Positions 50,857 to 59,761 of a stretch of DNA of 64,000 bases are shown one piece after another; within the stretch, counting starts at the first letter, position 1, and every line of letters starts with the position of its first letter. The notes under the pieces are model-generated. The model saw nothing but the letters and a program-made list of their open reading frames with translations, did not search any database and was not told the DNA's origin. Origin of the DNA: RGIG4708 sp045538875 (lineage in GTDB: Bacteria > Bacillota > Clostridia > UMGS1810). Position numbers and translations under genes: made by a program. Location of the stretch: assembly GCA_045538875.1 (NCBI GenBank), contig JAZQEG010000002.1, positions 1-64,000 of the forward strand. The letters are read 5' to 3'.

Positions 50857-51801
50857 TTGTTGAATAAATTAATAATAGATAACGCAGCAAGAATGATTAT
50901 ACAAATTAAAAACAACAATATTATATGTGATGACGGCAAACACGAGTATGTTTTGTCAGATAAGGTGTATAATGATGCCGACGGCTATGTAACCTCCAAA
51001 AAAATTATCGAAATATTTGCATCAAATGATACATCTGTTACAAAATTTACATACAACGGAGCATGGCACAAAACCGAAGTTGTAAGCAACGATGCAGGCA
51101 TTGGCAAAATAAAAAGCGTAAAGGCACTTGCGGTAGGTATGTACAAAAACTTGTTTTACTCTGTGTACAAGGATGGCAAAAATATGCTGGTGCATCACAT
51201 TACGGGCGGCGGTGATGACAAAATTTTTGCAGTGGATTATATATCCAGCCGCAGCAAGTACTCTGTGTTTTGTGATGACAACGGCAACATTAATATATGG
51301 TACATAAACAGTGACGACATTATGTGCAGCACAAAATATGTGTGGTCGCAAAAAGAGTATTTGCCAAAGCAGACACATATTAAAAATGTGCTCAGTTTAT
51401 GCGCGGTGCCTTGTGGCAACGATGATACATATATTGCCTTTGTGCGCAAAAACAAGCTCTACAATGAGGTTTGCTTTAAAAGGGCGGTGGATGACAATGC
51501 CCAGGTGCTTGGCTTTGGCGTTGATTTTAACTGTGAGGCGGCCGTTGTGCCAGTTAAAGATGCTGTGTATGTGCAATGGTGTGATTTAAAGGGCTGCGCC
51601 GAGAGTGCAAGCTATGATGGAGGAAAAACCTTTGAGCGCCCTACAGAAGTGCACAATATTAAATCGGTAGCGTGCAATATGTGCGCATATCGGTGTGCAC
51701 AAAACTACAACACAAAAACAATTGATTTGTGCATATCGGGTGGCAGGAGGCTTTTGCACGAGAGTGCAATTATAGAATTATTAAAAGGAGAAATAAAATG
51801 A
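50857..51801 (+). CDS. hypothetical protein, possible beta-propeller
   Basis: A 314-aa protein, start TTG 50857 or 50860 (AAAGGA 6-9 bases before; no ATG). It has no signal peptide. Repeated beta-strand blocks with a DGGKTFERP motif near residue 255 resemble the SxDxGxTW-type Asp boxes of sialidase-like propellers. No catalytic residues identified. It overlaps the following gene by ATGA. Role unknown. Confidence 0.65.
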   Translation: MLNKLIIDNAARMIIQIKNNNIICDDGKHEYVLSDKVYNDADGYVTSKKIIEIFASNDTSVTKFTYNGAWHKTEVVSNDAGIGKIKSVKALAVGMYKNLFYSVYKDGKNMLVHHITGGGDDKIFAVDYISSRSKYSVFCDDNGNINIWYINSDDIMCSTKYVWSQKEYLPKQTHIKNVLSLCAVPCGNDDTYIAFVRKNKLYNEVCFKRAVDDNAQVLGFGVDFNCEAAVVPVKDAVYVQWCDLKGCAESASYDGGKTFERPTEVHNIKSVACNMCAYRCAQNYNTKTIDLCISGGRRLLHESAIIELLKGEIK

Positions 51802-52397
51802 ATAATTATGTGAGATTTTTTAATGCAGACTGTCAGGGCAGAAATATCTCGTTTTATATCAATGGCGAAACGGGTGCACAAAATATTGAGTTTGGCAAAT
51901 TTAGCCGATACATAAAAATAGACGGCAATCAGGCAACCTTTGGTATGTCGTGCCAAAATTGCAACATTGGTGATTGCGGCACATTATCGCTCAGCTTTGA
52001 CAGCTCGGCAGTTTACACTGTGGCAGCAGTGTGTATAGGCGGGGAGGTTTGCCTTTATGGCATAAGAGAGATGTTTGGCGAGCCAAACCGCGATAGCGCA
52101 AACCTCAGGGTTTGCAACTTAAGCCCCGACATATCTGAGGACGATTTGTACGCAAACAGATACAAAATAATAGGTGATATAGACTATCTTGAAATCAGCA
52201 AATATATTAAAATGATACCCGATACATACGATTTTACAATTAAAGATGACAAAGAAATTAAATTTAACATAGGCAAGCAGATGCTTAAAAAAGGGAAGTA
52301 CAACACATTTTACCTTATAGGCAAGCTTAATGCAAAGCCCGAAATAAGATGCATAGTGTCGCAGGATGCAATGAGCTATGATGGAGATGCTCTGTAA
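51798..52397 (+). CDS. DUF4397-like protein
   Basis: A 199-aa protein. The start at ATG 51798 has AAAAGGAG at 8 bases and overlaps the preceding stop. The N-terminal half (VRFFNADCQGRNISFYING...FGKFSRYIKI) matches the DUF4397 pattern, VRFxNA...VDVYxNG...YxxVxxG, a beta-sandwich often on the cell surface. Here there is no signal peptide. The C-terminal half has a helical KYIKMIPDTYDFTIKD part. With the preceding propeller-like protein it forms a two-gene unit of unknown purpose. Confidence 0.7.
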   Translation: MNNYVRFFNADCQGRNISFYINGETGAQNIEFGKFSRYIKIDGNQATFGMSCQNCNIGDCGTLSLSFDSSAVYTVAAVCIGGEVCLYGIREMFGEPNRDSANLRVCNLSPDISEDDLYANRYKIIGDIDYLEISKYIKMIPDTYDFTIKDDKEIKFNIGKQMLKKGKYNTFYLIGKLNAKPEIRCIVSQDAMSYDGDAL

Positions 52398-52415
52398 AAA
52401 ATTGTAAAAAAGGTA

Positions 52416-52444
52416 TTGACAAACACAATTTTGGGTGATATAAT
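52416..52444 (+). promoter_or_regulatory. infC operon promoter
   Basis: TTGACA (52416-52421), 17 bases, TATAAT (52439-52444). Near-consensus sigma-A promoter. Confidence 0.88.
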
Positions 52445-52449
52445 ACTCA

Positions 52450-52565
52450 AGGAAAGTAAAGCAGAAGTCCACTTCTCACCTGCGGATTATGTGTGTTCGT
52501 ATGGTTAATACATTTTGTTTATGTGTATAAGTGGGTGGATTTCGCCCACTTTTTTAATTTATTTT
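52450..52565 (+). promoter_or_regulatory. L20-type leader of infC with attenuator
   Basis: The 5' leader holds AGAAGTCCACTTCT (52463-52476), then a terminator hairpin AAGTGGGTG/CGCCCACTT (52529-52537 with 52543-52551, one G-U pair) with a T run. Leaders of this kind control infC-rpmI-rplT in Firmicutes through ribosomal protein L20. The 5' TCCAC can also pair with GTGGA in the terminator (52535-52539) as an alternative fold. Confidence 0.7.
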
Positions 52566-52579
52566 GGAGGTGCTTTATC

Positions 52580-53089
52580 ATCGCTATTAAAGAATGTTCG
52601 ATTAACGAAGATATTAAAGCAAAAGAAGTCAGATTAATTGGTGCAGATGGTGCACAGCTTGGTGTTATGTCTGTAAAGGATGCTTTGGCAAAAGCCGAAG
52701 ACAGCAATCTTGACCTTGTTGAAATTTCGCCTCAGGCAGTTCCGCCCGTGTGCAAAATTATGGATTACGGCAAGTACAGATTTGAGCAGGCAAAGCGCGA
52801 AAAGGAAACCAGAAAAAACCAAAAAATCGTTAACATTAAGGAAGTTAAAATGTCACCTTCTATTGATGTTCATGATTTTAACACCAAAGTTAATCAGGCT
52901 GCAAAGTTCTTAAAATCGGGTGATAAAGTTAAAATTACCGTTAAGTTCAGAGGCAGGGAACTGCATCACACAGCTCTTGGTCAGGAGCTGCTTGAAAGAG
53001 TTGCAACTGCTCTTACAGAGGTTGGCAATGTTGAAAAGCAGGCCAAGCTCGAAGGTCGAAATATGGCAATGGTAGTTGCCCCTAAATAA
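52580..53089 (+). CDS. infC: translation initiation factor IF-3 (non-AUG start)
   Basis: A protein of about 169 aa with the N-terminal INEDIKAKEVRLIG and the C-terminal ribosome-binding domain (HDFNTKVNQAAKFLKSGDKVKITVKFRGRE). No ATG, GTG or TTG lies between the Shine-Dalgarno (GGAGGTG, 52566-52572) and the conserved sequence. ATC at 52580 (or 52577) is the likely start. Rare ATH start codons of infC are a known autoregulation, since IF-3 rejects them. IF-3 guards start-codon choice on the 30S subunit. Confidence 0.95.
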   Translation: MAIKECSINEDIKAKEVRLIGADGAQLGVMSVKDALAKAEDSNLDLVEISPQAVPPVCKIMDYGKYRFEQAKREKETRKNQKIVNIKEVKMSPSIDVHDFNTKVNQAAKFLKSGDKVKITVKFRGRELHHTALGQELLERVATALTEVGNVEKQAKLEGRNMAMVVAPK

Positions 53090-53129
53090 TATAATTTTAG
53101 TATTTTAATTATCGGAAGGAGTGTTAGTA

Positions 53130-53327
53130 ATGCCAAAAATTAAAACCCACAGAGGTGCGGCAAAAAGATTTAAACTTACCAAAAACGGAAAGGTTAAAAT
53201 TAACCAAGCATTCAGAAGACACATATTGACCAAAAAGTCAACTAAGAGAAAAAGAGCTTTAAGAAAGCCAGCTTATGCAGCAAGTGCAAATGTTGCTACA
53301 ATCAAGAGATTAATTTTGTATAAATAA
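53130..53327 (+). CDS. rpmI: 50S ribosomal protein L35
   Basis: A 65-aa basic protein (MPKIKTHRGAAKRFKLT). ATG 53130 has GGAAGGAG upstream. Second gene of the infC operon. Confidence 0.97.
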   Translation: MPKIKTHRGAAKRFKLTKNGKVKINQAFRRHILTKKSTKRKRALRKPAYAASANVATIKRLILYK

Positions 53328-53348
53328 GATATAGGAGGAGGCATCAGA

Positions 53349-53702
53349 ATGGCTAGAGTAAAAGGTGCATTGGCAACCAGAAAAAGACGTAAAAGAGTTT
53401 TGAAACTCGCAAAAGGATACAGAGGCGCAAAATCAAGATGTTTCAGAACTGCTAAACAGGCAGTAATGAAATCTTTGGTATATGCTTACATTGGCAGAAA
53501 ACAGAAAAAGAGAGAATTCAGACAGCTCTGGATTACAAGAATCAGTGCAGCTGCTAAATTGAACGGCATCAACTATTCACAGTTTATGAACGGTCTTAAA
53601 AAAGCAGGCATCAATATGAACAGAAAAATGCTTTCTGAAATAGCTATTGCAGACCCTGCTGCTTTCACCGCATTGGTTGAAAAAGCAAAGGCTGCTCTTT
53701 AA
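53349..53702 (+). CDS. rplT: 50S ribosomal protein L20
   Basis: A 117-aa protein (ARVKGALATRKRRKRVLKLAKG). It binds 23S rRNA early and in Firmicutes represses its own operon through the leader before infC. AGGAGG ribosome site, followed by a strong terminator. Confidence 0.97.
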   Translation: MARVKGALATRKRRKRVLKLAKGYRGAKSRCFRTAKQAVMKSLVYAYIGRKQKKREFRQLWITRISAAAKLNGINYSQFMNGLKKAGINMNRKMLSEIAIADPAAFTALVEKAKAAL

Positions 53703-53710
53703 TAACTAAC

Positions 53711-53743
53711 AAAATGCGTTGCACAATTACAACGCATTTTTTG
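53711..53743 (+). terminator. terminator of the infC operon
   Basis: An 11-bp stem (53711-53721 with 53730-53740), eight-base loop, T run. Confidence 0.85.
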
Positions 53744-53749
53744 TTACAA

Positions 53750-53791
53750 CCAAACGGGGATATTCCTTATAAAAGGGGTGTCCCCGTTTGG
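53750..53791. other. long imperfect palindrome after the infC operon
   Basis: A perfect 11-bp outer helix (53750-53760 with 53781-53791), then after a 2x2 internal loop a second 6-bp helix with two G-U pairs and an ATAA loop. It sits 7 bases after the rplT terminator and 14 before the next promoter. It could be an extra bidirectional terminator or a small mobile palindrome. Confidence 0.5.
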
Positions 53792-53804
53792 CTATTATTA
53801 TTTG

Positions 53805-53833
53805 TTGACTTTGCCAGGGTGTTGAGGTATAAT
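53805..53833 (+). promoter_or_regulatory. promoter of the trmH-cdaA operon
   Basis: TTGACT (53805-53810), 17 bases, TATAAT (53828-53833). Confidence 0.8.
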
Positions 53834-53869
53834 TATAATGTATTATTATAATGTTTGGGAAGTATATAT

Positions 53870-54652
53870 ATGATAACCGAAATACAAAGCAGTTCAAACC
53901 TATTATTTAAAAATACCAAAAAGCTTTTAAACGCATCTGAGCGCAAAAAGGCCAAAAAGTTTATTGTTGAGGGCTACCGCATTGTATCCGATGCAGTAAG
54001 GCACAATGCAGATATAGATTACATTGTTATAAGCGATGATTATAAAATGCAAACCTTTGAGCAAAATTACAGGGTTTATCGCTTTGGCAAAAAGCTGTTT
54101 TCGCAAATAAGCGGCACTGTAAATTCGCAGGGGATTATTGCAGTAGTCAATTGCTTTAAAAGCCAAATTGATATTGCAAATGGCAACTACACCAACATTG
54201 TATACCTTGATTGTGTTACCGACCCTGGCAATATGGGTACAATACTTCGCACCTGTGATGCAATGGGTGTAGATTGCGTGGTTGCATCAAAGGGCTGCGT
54301 TGATATTTACAACCCCAAGGTTGTAAGGGCAACTATGGCAAGTATGTTTAATGTACCTGTGTATTTTGATGAGGATGATACAGCTATTGCTGCACTTAAG
54401 CAAAACGGCTTTTGTGTTGTGGGCACTGCGCTTGATGCATCTGTTTCGGTGTTTGAAAGCAACCTTAAGCAAAAAACTGTTATTGTTATGGGAAACGAAG
54501 CAAACGGAATAAGCGACAGCATAAAACAAATGTGTGATATTAAAATAAAAGTACCAATGTCGGGAGGAGCAGAATCGCTCAATGTTGCGGTATGCTGCGC
54601 AATGGTACTTTACGAAAAAACAAGGCAGAATTTTATTGGGAGGTGTAACTGA
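53870..54652 (+). CDS. TrmH/SpoU-family RNA methyltransferase
   Basis: A 260-aa SPOUT enzyme. N-terminal substrate-binding domain (about 15-85, KKAKKFIVEGYRIVSDAV) and the knotted domain with DPGNMGTILRTCDA, VIVMGNEANGIS and VPMSGGAESLNVAVC, the three motifs of the family. It 2'-O-methylates a ribose in rRNA or tRNA, exact site unknown. ATG 53870 follows GGGAAG; an earlier start would be leaderless. The stop overlaps the cdaA start by one base. Confidence 0.93.
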   Translation: MITEIQSSSNLLFKNTKKLLNASERKKAKKFIVEGYRIVSDAVRHNADIDYIVISDDYKMQTFEQNYRVYRFGKKLFSQISGTVNSQGIIAVVNCFKSQIDIANGNYTNIVYLDCVTDPGNMGTILRTCDAMGVDCVVASKGCVDIYNPKVVRATMASMFNVPVYFDEDDTAIAALKQNGFCVVGTALDASVSVFESNLKQKTVIVMGNEANGISDSIKQMCDIKIKVPMSGGAESLNVAVCCAMVLYEKTRQNFIGRCN

Positions 54653-55491
54653 TGAGTGATATTTTAACATTTATTATAGACAATATCAAAATGGTGCGTA
54701 TCCGTGACATAATAGATATTGCTATAGTTTCGTATGCACTTTACAAGGGCATAAAGCTCATCAAAGAAACGAGAGCCGCACAGCTTATAAAGGGTGTTGT
54801 AATACTTATAGTGTTTACACAGCTTTCGGGGTGGATGCAGCTTAATTCCACAAATTATATTTTGTCAAACACTATGCAGGTGGGTGTTTTTGCTTTGCTT
54901 GTTGTATTTCAGCCTGAGCTCAGGCGTATGCTCGAAAAGGTTGGCACATCATCATTTGGCAGCTTTTTTTCGCAGGACTATGACACCGAAAACATTACCC
55001 CGCACATATGCGAAGCGGTAGAGTATATGTCGTCGCAAAAAATCGGAGCGTTAATACTTTTGGAGCGCAACACAAAGCTTGGTGATATTATGACATCGGG
55101 CACTGTGCTTAATGCAAAGGTTACGCCCCAGCTGCTTATAAATATATTTATGTCAAACACACCTCTTCACGACGGTGCAACTGTTATAGGTGACAATATA
55201 ATAAAAGCCTCTGCTTGCTTTTTGCCTTTGTCACAAAGCAGCGAGCTTAGCAAGGAAATGGGCACAAGGCACAGAGCTGCCGTTGGTGTTTCGGAGGTTA
55301 CCGACTGCATTGCTATTGTTGTTAGTGAGGAAACAGGCAACATTTCTATGGCAAAAAACGGCAAAATAACACGCAACTTATCGTCAAAAAGGCTTGGCGA
55401 CGAAATAGACAAAATAATGCAGGCAGACAAAAACCTCAAAGAAGCAGACATTAAAAACAAATTTAAAATATGGACGGTGAAAAAGAAATGA
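54652..55491 (+). CDS. cdaA: diadenylate cyclase CdaA
   Basis: A 279-aa enzyme with three N-terminal membrane helices (about 10-85) and the DAC domain (about 100-250) with the catalytic LHDGATVI and GTRHRAAVG. It makes cyclic di-AMP, which controls potassium and wall homeostasis. The ATG is coupled to the end of trmH (GGGAGGTG inside it) and the stop to cdaR. The glmM gene that usually follows is missing here. Confidence 0.96.
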   Translation: MSDILTFIIDNIKMVRIRDIIDIAIVSYALYKGIKLIKETRAAQLIKGVVILIVFTQLSGWMQLNSTNYILSNTMQVGVFALLVVFQPELRRMLEKVGTSSFGSFFSQDYDTENITPHICEAVEYMSSQKIGALILLERNTKLGDIMTSGTVLNAKVTPQLLINIFMSNTPLHDGATVIGDNIIKASACFLPLSQSSELSKEMGTRHRAAVGVSEVTDCIAIVVSEETGNISMAKNGKITRNLSSKRLGDEIDKIMQADKNLKEADIKNKFKIWTVKKK

Positions 55492-56495
55492 AATCATTTT
55501 TAAAATCAGATTATTTCATAATGCTTATATCTGTCCTGATTTCTATATTAATATGGATTTATGTTTCTTACGACCAAAACCCCATCCACGAAACATGGGT
55601 TAAGGATGTGCCCATAGTATACACAAATCAGTCTGCCGATTTTGAAAGCGGCAAGCTTGTTGTGCTCGAGGGCAAAAAGGACACTGTCAATGTTAAAATA
55701 AGAGGACGACGCAGCATTATTTCTACAGTAGACGCATCACGCATTAGCTGCAGTGTCAATATGAGCGAGGTAACCAAAAGCGGCTCATATTCTATACCTA
55801 TATCCTTTTCGTCATCGGTTTACGGGGTGGAGCTTACGCAAAAAAGCCCTTATAATGTAGATTTGGTTGTAGACAAAACAACAACAGACGAAAGAGAGAT
55901 TACTGTTACCACAACAGGCAGTGCCAAAGACGGCTTTGTTGTTGGCGAAATAATCAGTGAGCCAAAGGTTGTAAAGCTCACAGGACCTAAAAGCATTATA
56001 CACAGTGTCGAATCAGCAGTTGTTTCGGTTGATGTTACATTAGCCGACGCAGATATTGTAAATTTGTACAAAATAAAGCTGTATGACGAATCGGGAGTTG
56101 AAATAACAGACAACAGAATAAGCAAAAATATAGAATACTGCGATGTTACCTGCCATATATATGCCAAAAAACAGCTTAATGTAACACCGCTTTTAGATGG
56201 AGAGGCAAACAGCCTTGGTGAGAGAATTACAGTATTGGGTGTAAACCCCAAAAGTATAACTCTCATAGGTACAAAAGAGCAGCTTGAGCAAATTGCCGAA
56301 ATATACACAAAAAACATAAATGTGGCAGGAGTTACACAAACTGCTACAGTAATGGCACAGCTTGATTTGTCGGCTTTGCCTCCTGGTGTAACGGTAGAGG
56401 GCAACATAAGCGAGGTTGAAATACAGCTTTATGCCGAAAGTGCGAGCCAGCAAAACAAAGATGACCAGCATCAGGGCACAGAGCATCAAAACTGA
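55488..56495 (+). CDS. cdaR: CdaR (YbbR-domain) regulator of CdaA
   Basis: A 335-aa protein. Single N-terminal membrane helix (about 8-28), then about three to four YbbR repeats on the outside (for instance PIVYTNQSADF, VKLTGPKSIIHSVESAVV, ITLIGTKEQLEQI). It modulates the cyclase activity of CdaA. Start at ATG 55488, overlapping the cdaA stop by four bases. The C-terminus is a short Gln/His-rich tail. Confidence 0.92.
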   Translation: MKSFLKSDYFIMLISVLISILIWIYVSYDQNPIHETWVKDVPIVYTNQSADFESGKLVVLEGKKDTVNVKIRGRRSIISTVDASRISCSVNMSEVTKSGSYSIPISFSSSVYGVELTQKSPYNVDLVVDKTTTDEREITVTTTGSAKDGFVVGEIISEPKVVKLTGPKSIIHSVESAVVSVDVTLADADIVNLYKIKLYDESGVEITDNRISKNIEYCDVTCHIYAKKQLNVTPLLDGEANSLGERITVLGVNPKSITLIGTKEQLEQIAEIYTKNINVAGVTQTATVMAQLDLSALPPGVTVEGNISEVEIQLYAESASQQNKDDQHQGTEHQN

Positions 56496-56526
56496 TGGTT
56501 AATTATGCAAAAAATTGGGTAGATAT

Positions 56527-57171
56527 ATGAAAAAAAAGGAACGCGTTTGTGAAATTGCAAAAATATTTGACACAGTATATCCTGATGCTGAGTGTTCACT
56601 TGATTACTCAACCGATTTTGAACTGCTTTTTGCAGTGATTTTGTCGGCTCAGTGTACAGATGCAAGGGTAAATATTGTTACAAAGCAATTGTTTAAAAAA
56701 TACAAAACCATTTTGGATTACGCCTGCGCTGATTTAGATGAGCTTATGAACATTGTAAAAAGCTGCGGCTTTTACAAAAACAAGGCAAAAAATATAATAA
56801 GTGCAGCAAATAGTATTGTTAATGATTTTGACGGCAAGCTCCCTGATACAATGGAGGGGCTTACAAGCCTTGCGGGCGTAGGCCGCAAAACTGCAAATCT
56901 TATTTTGGGCGATATTTTTGGAAAGAGCGCAGTGGTTGTTGATACTCACTGTATACGCCTTTCGGGTAGGTTTGGGCTTACAACTCACACAGACCCTGTA
57001 AAAATTGAGCTTGAGCTTAAAAAAATTATTCCGCCCAAAATACAGAGCCGTTTTTGCCATCAGCTTGTGCTCCACGGCAGGAGCTATTGCAATGCACGCA
57101 AGCCGCTGTGCAAAAATTGCCCTGTAAATCACCTTTGCAAATACTACGAAAAACAAAACAAAAGGAGTTAA
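56527..57171 (+). CDS. nth: endonuclease III
   Basis: A 214-aa DNA glycosylase/AP lyase. Helix-hairpin-helix LAGVGRKTAN with catalytic Lys121, catalytic Asp139 in VVDTHCIRL, and the 4Fe-4S cluster cysteines 188, 195, 198 and 204 in the spacing C-X6-C-X2-C-X5-C. It removes oxidised pyrimidines. ATG 56527 is preferred over TTG 56515, though neither has a strong ribosome site. It precedes nfo by 4 bases, a base-excision-repair pair. Confidence 0.96.
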   Translation: MKKKERVCEIAKIFDTVYPDAECSLDYSTDFELLFAVILSAQCTDARVNIVTKQLFKKYKTILDYACADLDELMNIVKSCGFYKNKAKNIISAANSIVNDFDGKLPDTMEGLTSLAGVGRKTANLILGDIFGKSAVVVDTHCIRLSGRFGLTTHTDPVKIELELKKIIPPKIQSRFCHQLVLHGRSYCNARKPLCKNCPVNHLCKYYEKQNKRS

Positions 57172-57175
57172 CAAA

Positions 57176-58033
57176 ATGGCATATTTTGGACCTTCGGGCA
57201 ACGAAGACGCTTTTTATAATGCAGGATACAAGTCATCTGCTCAGATGCCTGAGTATGCGGCAGGTTTGGGCCTTGATGCATATGAATACCAGTGCTCAAG
57301 AGGTGTTAAAATAACACAAAAAACTGCAAATATACTCGGTGACGAAGCAAAAAAGCATAATATAAAGCTTAGTATTCACGCACCATATTATATAAACCTT
57401 GCAACAGATGATGAGCAAAAACGAATAAACAGTATAAAATATATAACCGACAGTATGATTGCGGCAAAGCATATGGGTGCCGACAGGGTAGTAGTTCACT
57501 CGGGTGCCTGTGCAAAAATGCCTCGGCCAACTGCTATGCAATATGCCTTTAAAACTCTCAAAATGGCATATGACGAAGCAAAAAATCTTGGAGTAGAATG
57601 TGTTCACATATGTCCCGAAACAATGGGCAAAATAAACCAGCTTGGCGATTTGGAGGAGGTACTGAGCCTTTGCGCAAGCAATGATACTTTTTTGCCCACA
57701 ATAGATTTTGGCCATCTTAATGCACGCACCTTTGGCGGACTTAAAACCTTTGAGGATTTTGAGCATATTTTTAACAGAATTGAGGATGTGCTGGGCCACG
57801 ACAGGCTCAACTCATTTCACGCACATTTTTCACGCATAGAGTTTACGCAAAACGGCGGCGAAAAAAAGCATCACACTCTTGACGATACCGAGTATGGCCC
57901 TGAGTTTGAGCCAATTGCCGAAATTTTGGTAAAACGAAATTTACACCCAACAATTATATGCGAGTCAAACGGCAATATGGCACACGATGCACTAACGCTT
58001 AAAAATATGTATCTGGCTGCAAAAAGAGGTTGA
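57176..58033 (+). CDS. nfo: endonuclease IV (AP endonuclease)
   Basis: A 285-aa TIM-barrel enzyme. Zinc ligands visible in IHAPYYINLA, VVHSGA, PETMGK, IDFGHLNA, FHAHFSRIEF and a late ICESNG. It cuts the backbone at abasic sites, following glycosylases such as Nth. ATG 57176 lies 4 bases after the nth stop with AAAAGGAG in the nth end, so the two are coupled. Confidence 0.94.
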   Translation: MAYFGPSGNEDAFYNAGYKSSAQMPEYAAGLGLDAYEYQCSRGVKITQKTANILGDEAKKHNIKLSIHAPYYINLATDDEQKRINSIKYITDSMIAAKHMGADRVVVHSGACAKMPRPTAMQYAFKTLKMAYDEAKNLGVECVHICPETMGKINQLGDLEEVLSLCASNDTFLPTIDFGHLNARTFGGLKTFEDFEHIFNRIEDVLGHDRLNSFHAHFSRIEFTQNGGEKKHHTLDDTEYGPEFEPIAEILVKRNLHPTIICESNGNMAHDALTLKNMYLAAKRG

Positions 58034-58038
58034 CGGCT

Positions 58039-59079
58039 ATGGACAGGTCACACAAACTTTTACCGCTTTTTAACCAACTCACACTTGATGCAATACTTGT
58101 AACCGACCGCAAAAATGTTTTGTATTTTTCGGGGTTTTCGGGGAGCAACGGCTACCTTGTTGTTACAAAAACCCAAAAAATACTTGTTACCGATTTTAGA
58201 TATATTTCGCAGGCAAAAATGCAATGCCCTCAATTTGAAGTGCAGCAAATGCCCGATTTTAAAATTCAAAATGTACTTGGCAGCAATTTAAGAGTTGGGT
58301 TTGAAAACAAAACAATTTTGTATACGCAGTATTGCTCATTTTTAAGTGAAATAAAACAGCTTGTGCCCGTTGACTTTGCCCTTACTCAAATAAGGAGCAT
58401 AAAAGACGATGACGAAATAAAAAATATATCATATGCTGCACAAATTGCAGACAAGGCCTTTTTGCATATGACACAATTTATCCATGAGGGAATGACAGAG
58501 CTTGAGGCAGCATTTGAGCTTGAAATGTATATGCGAAGCCACGGAGCATCATCGGTATCATTTGAGTCTATTGTAGCTTCGGGCAAAAATGCAGCAATGC
58601 CTCACGCAAACCCCACGCACAACAAATTTAAAAATGGCGACCTTGTTGTTTTGGACTTTGGCTGCGTGTACAACGGCTATTGCAGCGATATGACACGCAC
58701 TGTTGCAATAGGTGATGTATCACAGCAAAAGCTTGATGTGTACAACACTGTGCTCAGTGTGCAAAAGGAGTGCCTAAGCATGGCAGTTGAGGGAGCTAAA
58801 TGCAGCGACATACACAATCATTCATTTAACCGCCTCGACAGCATATACAAAGGATGCTATGGGCATGGACTTGGGCATGGAGTAGGGCTTGAGGTACACG
58901 AGCTGCCCAATGTTAGCCGCAATAGTGATTATGTACTTAAAAAAGGCAATGTAATAACCATAGAGCCTGGAGTGTATATTGAAAATGTGTGCGGCGTCAG
59001 AATAGAAGATTTGGTTGTCATAACAGATAGCGAATGTCAAATTTTATCAAATTCTACCAAGGAATTAATAAAAATATAA
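58039..59079 (+). CDS. Xaa-Pro aminopeptidase/dipeptidase, M24B
   Basis: A 346-aa metallopeptidase. N-terminal creatinase-like domain (about 5-125) and catalytic pita-bread domain (about 130-346) with metal ligands in VVLDFGCVYNGYCSDMTRT, GHGLGHGVGLEVHE and TIEPGVYI. It removes or splits residues before proline. Start ATG 58039 with GAGG 9 bases before; the TTG at 58030 overlaps the nfo stop. The efp gene follows, as in many Firmicutes where the pair is conserved. Confidence 0.94.
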   Translation: MDRSHKLLPLFNQLTLDAILVTDRKNVLYFSGFSGSNGYLVVTKTQKILVTDFRYISQAKMQCPQFEVQQMPDFKIQNVLGSNLRVGFENKTILYTQYCSFLSEIKQLVPVDFALTQIRSIKDDDEIKNISYAAQIADKAFLHMTQFIHEGMTELEAAFELEMYMRSHGASSVSFESIVASGKNAAMPHANPTHNKFKNGDLVVLDFGCVYNGYCSDMTRTVAIGDVSQQKLDVYNTVLSVQKECLSMAVEGAKCSDIHNHSFNRLDSIYKGCYGHGLGHGVGLEVHELPNVSRNSDYVLKKGNVITIEPGVYIENVCGVRIEDLVVITDSECQILSNSTKELIKI

Positions 59080-59165
59080 TAAAATTGCAAAAAAAGCTTG
59101 CAATATATGTAAAAATACAGTAAAATGTTATTATCTAATCAAATGACTAATCGGAGGTATTAAAT

Positions 59166-59723
59166 ATGATTACAGCAGGTGAATTTAGAAACGGTGTTAC
59201 ATTTGAACTTGATGGCAATGTATTTCAGATTGTTGAATTTCAGCATGTAAAACCGGGTAAAGGTGCAGCTTTTGTAAGAACAAAACTTAAAAATGTTATT
59301 ACAGGCGGCGTGGTTGAAAAAACCTTTAGACCTACTGAAAAAATGCCAAAAGCACATATAGAACGTAAGGATTATGAATATCTTTACAACGATGGTGAGC
59401 TGTTTTACTTTATGGAGCAGGAAACATTTGAGCAAATGCCGCTCAGTGCAGACCAGCTTGGTGATTCACTTAAATTTGTTAAGGAAAATATGGTAGTTAA
59501 AGTATTGTCGTACAAAGGCAGCGTATTTGGTGTTGAACCTCCTACATTTGTAGAGCTTGTTGTTACCGAAACTGAGCCTGGCTTTAAAGGCGATACAACA
59601 ACAGGTGCTACAAAGCCTGCAACTCTTGAAACAGGTGCTACAATCAATGTACCGCTCTTTGTTAATCAGGAGGATACAATCAGAGTTGATACAAGAACAG
59701 GCGAATATATGGAAAGAGTTTAA
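59166..59723 (+). CDS. efp: elongation factor P
   Basis: A 185-aa protein of three domains, with the modification loop PGKG and Lys32. EF-P rescues ribosomes at polyproline. In Bacillus Lys32 carries 5-aminopentanol and the last step is made by YmfI; a probable YmfI is encoded at 13199-13927. ATG 59166 has GGAGG upstream. Confidence 0.97.
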   Translation: MITAGEFRNGVTFELDGNVFQIVEFQHVKPGKGAAFVRTKLKNVITGGVVEKTFRPTEKMPKAHIERKDYEYLYNDGELFYFMEQETFEQMPLSADQLGDSLKFVKENMVVKVLSYKGSVFGVEPPTFVELVVTETEPGFKGDTTTGATKPATLETGATINVPLFVNQEDTIRVDTRTGEYMERV

Positions 59724-59761
59724 TTTTTGTTTAAATATTTTAAGAAAGGTTGGTTGTTATT

